A stretch of 64,000 bases of DNA, taken from Candidatus Geothermarchaeum rappei. GTDB lineage: Archaea; Thermoproteota; Nitrososphaeria; Geothermarchaeales; JDFR-13. The stretch is from assembly GCA_002011085.2 (NCBI GenBank), contig MTMB02000001.1, positions 817,007 through 881,006 of the forward strand, read 5' to 3'. Below the pieces are notes generated by a model. The model made no database searches. It saw only the letters and a program-made list of their open reading frames with translations, and was not told the DNA's origin. Positions 61,479-64,000 of this stretch are shown in pieces. A program made the position numbers and the translations under genes. Numbering within the stretch: the stretch's first letter is position 1; every line of letters starts with the position of its first letter.

Positions 61479-61916
61479 GTGAGGTTAATCCCCGATATCC
61501 TTAAAAACCTAAATAAGAAGAGGAGACGGGCCCTTATTGAATTTCTTATTAGGGAGAATTTTAAGGAACTAGGATACAGGAGGACTAGGCTAAGGATATC
61601 CGGTGAATCAGATAGGATTTCTATCACGGATGGATCTGGCCTTGTAATCTCTTTCGATGTGGGATATGCCAGCGACTTTAGGGAAGATGCATACAAATGG
61701 TGTTATGTAGATTTCTTCATTAAAAAACCTGGGATAGATATACCAGATGATCTAAAGAGGAGGTTTACCAGATATATTGATTCCGAATCCAAAAAACTTT
61801 ATTGGAGACATAGGGAGATGGCTAGAATTATAGATATGGATCAGGCTGTTGAATATATTGTAAAGATAAAAAATGAGCTTCTCGATCTACTTAGAAAATA
61901 TGATGTAAAAATATAG
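61479..61916 (+). CDS. Small basic protein of unknown function
   Basis: The product is 145 residues, basic and rich in Arg/Lys/Glu, and not recognised. It begins with a helix (LNKKRRRALIEFLIRENFKEL), then a beta hairpin (TRLRISGESDRISITDGSGLVISFDVGY), a segment WCYVDFFIKKPG, and two C-terminal helices. A nucleic-acid or phosphate-binding role fits the charge, but no motif proves it. GTG 61479 lies 2 bp after the stop of the 41-residue gene, with GAGGT around it, so translation is coupled. Convergent with the TPP enzyme, 10 bp apart. Confidence 0.65.
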   Translation: MRLIPDILKNLNKKRRRALIEFLIRENFKELGYRRTRLRISGESDRISITDGSGLVISFDVGYASDFREDAYKWCYVDFFIKKPGIDIPDDLKRRFTRYIDSESKKLYWRHREMARIIDMDQAVEYIVKIKNELLDLLRKYDVKI

Positions 61917-61926
61917 GTTGGAAGCG

Positions 61927-63624
61927 TTATAAATGCTTCCTAATGATTGGCGGGATATCTTCCTTCCTAGTGACGACATCAACTAGATACGGTTTATCAT
62001 CATCTTTAAATACTTCCTTCACAACATCTTCGAGCTCATTTGCACTGGATACCCTAACAGACTCTATTCCAAAGGCCTCGGCTGTCTTTGCAAAGTCAAC
62101 TGAACCAATGTCACCACTTATTTTTTTAGGAAGGTCTCTTAAGCTTAAATGTTCTAAGATGCCATAGCTCCCATCATTAATAACAAAGACCTTTACTGGA
62201 ATATTATAGAACTCAATGGTCTGTAGCTCCATCAGACTCATCAATATAGACCCATCTCCACTCAGGGATACAGAAGGCTTGTCTGGCTCGGCTAGTTTAC
62301 TCCCTGCTACTGCTCCAAATGAAAAGCCGAGTGATCCAAATGCACCTGCATACAGATACCTTACTCTCCTAACTGGTCCAATAAGGTCTCTTGCCCATAC
62401 TTCATTAGCTCCTACGTCGACAACAAGGTTTGTATCCTCCGGTATATATTGAGAGATAATGTTTATAGCGACTCCTTGGTTCATCGGAGTAGCCCCAACG
62501 TCCTTCTCCAACTCATCTAGGATCTCATTATATCGTTTCATTATCTCACTATGTAGATCAATGTCATAGGACCTAGACTCCCCACCATATTCGATGATCC
62601 ATTCTAAGATGAGATTTAGAGGACCATATAATCCGAGGGAATTCCTGCCTCTGATCTTGAAAACCTGGATATCTATGAAATCTTCCTCGAATCCAAGCAT
62701 ACCCTTTGAGTTTACACTGGGTAGTATAAAGAGGAATCTTGATGCCTTTTCAGCTCTATTTACAAGAGCATTTGCATCCACTGACTCGGGTCGGACGCCT
62801 AGGAATATAATCGTATCCGCCTCCTTAACCAGCATCTCAGAAAGTGGATGAATGACGAATTTTTTCTCGAAGAATCCTCCAAACAACTCGCTATCCTGAG
62901 GGAGGAAGCCTAGGACTCCTGTTCCAGATACAAAAGGCATTTTAAATGCTTCACAGAACCTCATTATAACCTCTCTATACTCTGGATAACCGGCTTCTGG
63001 GCCAATTATACATAGAAGCCTTCCCTTTAGAAAGTCTCTTGAGAATAGTAGGTTCTCGTCAAATCTAGACTCTATAGAGTAATCTACATTAATTGCCTTA
63101 TAACAAGCTTCTTCATAGAAGATGTCCCGGGGGATCGAGATATGTACAGGCCCCTTCCGGCCTGAGTTGGCTAGTCGATATCCATGTTTGACCGCCCACT
63201 CTACATCCTCGGAGTCCATGACTATATGCGATGCTTTAGCCATATGTATTGACAGCTGATGTAATACATTTGGCATATCTACTCCGTGGAAGTCGTAGAA
63301 AGATCCTCTTGGAACATCCCCGGATATTACCAATACAGGACTGGATTCTGAATATGCCTGTCCCACTCCCGTCAACGCATTGGTGAATCCTGGTCCCGCT
63401 GTAACTATCGCTACACCGGGAGAGCCTTTTAGCCTACCGTATGCATCAGCCATGAAAACAGAGTTCATCTCATGCCTAGTTACAATAGTTTTAATGTCAG
63501 CATAGTCTTCTAAGGCAGCAAATATATGGTATATATGGGTACCTGGTATTCCAAACACAGTGTCTACATCCAGCTCACATAAGGATTTAGCGACGATCTC
63601 TCCAATAGACATTTTTCCAGACAT
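61927..63624 (-). CDS. Acetolactate synthase-like thiamine diphosphate enzyme
   Basis: The 565-residue product has the three-domain TPP fold. The first domain has FGIPGTHIYHIF and TRHEMNSVFMADAYGR with the activating glutamate. The middle domain is of the nucleotide-binding type, and the last domain has SGDGSILMSLMELQTIEFYNIPVKVFVINDGSYG (the GDG...N motif). It could be acetolactate synthase for branched-chain amino acids or another 2-oxoacid decarboxylase of that group; no small regulatory subunit or ilvC lies beside it, which weakens the biosynthetic reading. ATG 63624 is used; 63612 is possible. Convergent with the small basic-protein gene. Confidence 0.82.
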   Translation of the reverse strand: MSGKMSIGEIVAKSLCELDVDTVFGIPGTHIYHIFAALEDYADIKTIVTRHEMNSVFMADAYGRLKGSPGVAIVTAGPGFTNALTGVGQAYSESSPVLVISGDVPRGSFYDFHGVDMPNVLHQLSIHMAKASHIVMDSEDVEWAVKHGYRLANSGRKGPVHISIPRDIFYEEACYKAINVDYSIESRFDENLLFSRDFLKGRLLCIIGPEAGYPEYREVIMRFCEAFKMPFVSGTGVLGFLPQDSELFGGFFEKKFVIHPLSEMLVKEADTIIFLGVRPESVDANALVNRAEKASRFLFILPSVNSKGMLGFEEDFIDIQVFKIRGRNSLGLYGPLNLILEWIIEYGGESRSYDIDLHSEIMKRYNEILDELEKDVGATPMNQGVAINIISQYIPEDTNLVVDVGANEVWARDLIGPVRRVRYLYAGAFGSLGFSFGAVAGSKLAEPDKPSVSLSGDGSILMSLMELQTIEFYNIPVKVFVINDGSYGILEHLSLRDLPKKISGDIGSVDFAKTAEAFGIESVRVSSANELEDVVKEVFKDDDKPYLVDVVTRKEDIPPIIRKHL

Positions 63625-63711
63625 TATTATTCACCATAAAACCTTGTTTAAAACGCCATATACGTGCTTAGAAATGATATATAGTTTACATGGATTTTAT
63701 ATTTATTTGAT

Positions 63712-64000
63712 ATGTCGAAGGTCTTTAGATACCGGAATATCGAGATACATGTTTTAAAGGGGGATATAACGGAGATCGAGGCTGACGCCATCGTAAATGC
63801 AGCTAATAAATATCTCAAACATGGTGGTGGAGTAGCCGCTGCAATCGTCAGGAAAGGAGGTGAAGAGATACAGCGTGAGAGTAATAAAATAGTATCGAAA
63901 TACGGTCCTCTTGAAGTTGGTGAGGCTGTAGTTACTACTGCCGGCAGACTTAAGGCTAAGAAGGTTATCCACACAGTCGGTCCTATATATGGCGAGGGTA
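63712..64000 (+). CDS. Macro-domain protein (ADP-ribose binding or hydrolysing), cut by the window end
   Basis: From ATG 63712 the frame is open for 96 codons to the edge of the window. It has the macro-domain hallmarks [20 protein letters not shown] and [17 protein letters not shown], then [22 protein letters not shown]. Such proteins bind ADP-ribose and often remove it from proteins or from O-acetyl-ADP-ribose. The stretch seen is about two thirds of the usual 180-residue domain. Divergent from the TPP enzyme, with about 90 bp between starts. Any additional domain would lie beyond the window. Confidence 0.88.
   Translation, partial: MSKVFRYRNIEIHVLKGDITEIEADAIVNAANKYLKHGGGVAAAIVRKGGEEIQRESNKIVSKYGPLEVGEAVVTTAGRLKAKKVIHTVGPIYGEG

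Noticed and set aside
1-64000. CRISPR arrays, insertion sequences, integrase genes, tRNA or rRNA genes
   Set aside because: Read on both strands; no regularly spaced repeats, transposase-like frames, terminal repeats or tRNA/rRNA cores were seen. A tRNA with an intron or unusual shape could be missed without a covariance search.

Overview
This 64 kb window looks like part of the chromosome of a thermophilic archaeon of the Thermoproteota (crenarchaeal) type. The evidence is ribosomal protein S3Ae/S1e, a four-subunit 2-oxoacid:ferredoxin oxidoreductase, a membrane-anchored archaeal Lon-type protease, GatCAB with an archaeal aspartyl-tRNA synthetase, and two Lrp/AsnC regulators. AGA/AGG/ATA codons are heavily used, GTG and TTG starts preceded by GGTG/GGGG boxes are common, and TATA boxes sit about 25 nt from likely start points. 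The genus cannot be named from the sequence. I see no insertion sequence, CRISPR array, integrase or phage gene, so this is ordinary chromosome, densely packed and coding on both strands.

Layout. 1-9.2 kb: the end of a PhoU-like gene, RNase HI, a thioredoxin/six-hairpin protein, a large secreted repeat protein, a saccharopine dehydrogenase-like enzyme, two small unknown proteins, a zinc MDR dehydrogenase, and a Kef-type antiporter broken by three frameshifts. 9.3-20.6 kb: an ArsB/SLC13-like permease, a small unknown protein, the Lon-like protease, an arginine-deiminase-fold protein, an MFS carrier, a nucleotidyltransferase plus phosphoesterase pair, an amino-acid permease and a CPBP protease pair. 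20.6-29.3 kb: pyruvate phosphate dikinase, then nucleotide-sugar genes (two SDR epimerases, a WbpE-like aminotransferase, a WbpD-like acetyltransferase and a WbpB-like dehydrogenase) probably feeding surface glycans, interrupted by rps3ae. 29.4-36.5 kb: a phosphoribosyltransferase-type regulator divergent from a complete BMP-family (nucleoside-type) ABC importer and a DUF401 permease.

36.5-44.6 kb: methylmalonate-semialdehyde dehydrogenase with an Lrp regulator, several unknown proteins, a candidate C/D box sRNA in the largest gene-free gap, and PrpB/PrpD-like genes of the methylcitrate route. With the acyl-CoA carboxylase beta subunit (52.7-54.2 kb) and the cobalamin adenosyltransferase (51.2-51.7 kb), the window holds parts of both propionate routes (methylcitrate and methylmalonyl-CoA). 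44.6-46.6 kb: glutamine synthetase divergent from a second Lrp regulator. 46.6-51.7 kb: an operon for tRNA-dependent Asn/Gln synthesis in which GatB is fused in frame to aspartyl-tRNA synthetase, then gatA and gatC. 51.8-64 kb: an AlaX editing protein, MoaE, the pyruvate:ferredoxin oxidoreductase operon followed by a heme O synthase-like prenyltransferase, a degenerate DUF885 protein, an isoprenylcysteine methyltransferase-like protein, two small unknowns, an acetolactate synthase-like TPP enzyme and the start of a macro-domain gene.

The two observations most worth attention are the GatB-AspRS fusion, in effect a covalent transamidosome, and the minus-strand C/D box-like RNA at 40057-40124. 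The RNA has its own well-placed TATA box and a guide with ten-base complementarity to the conserved archaeal 16S sequence ACUUAAAGGA.
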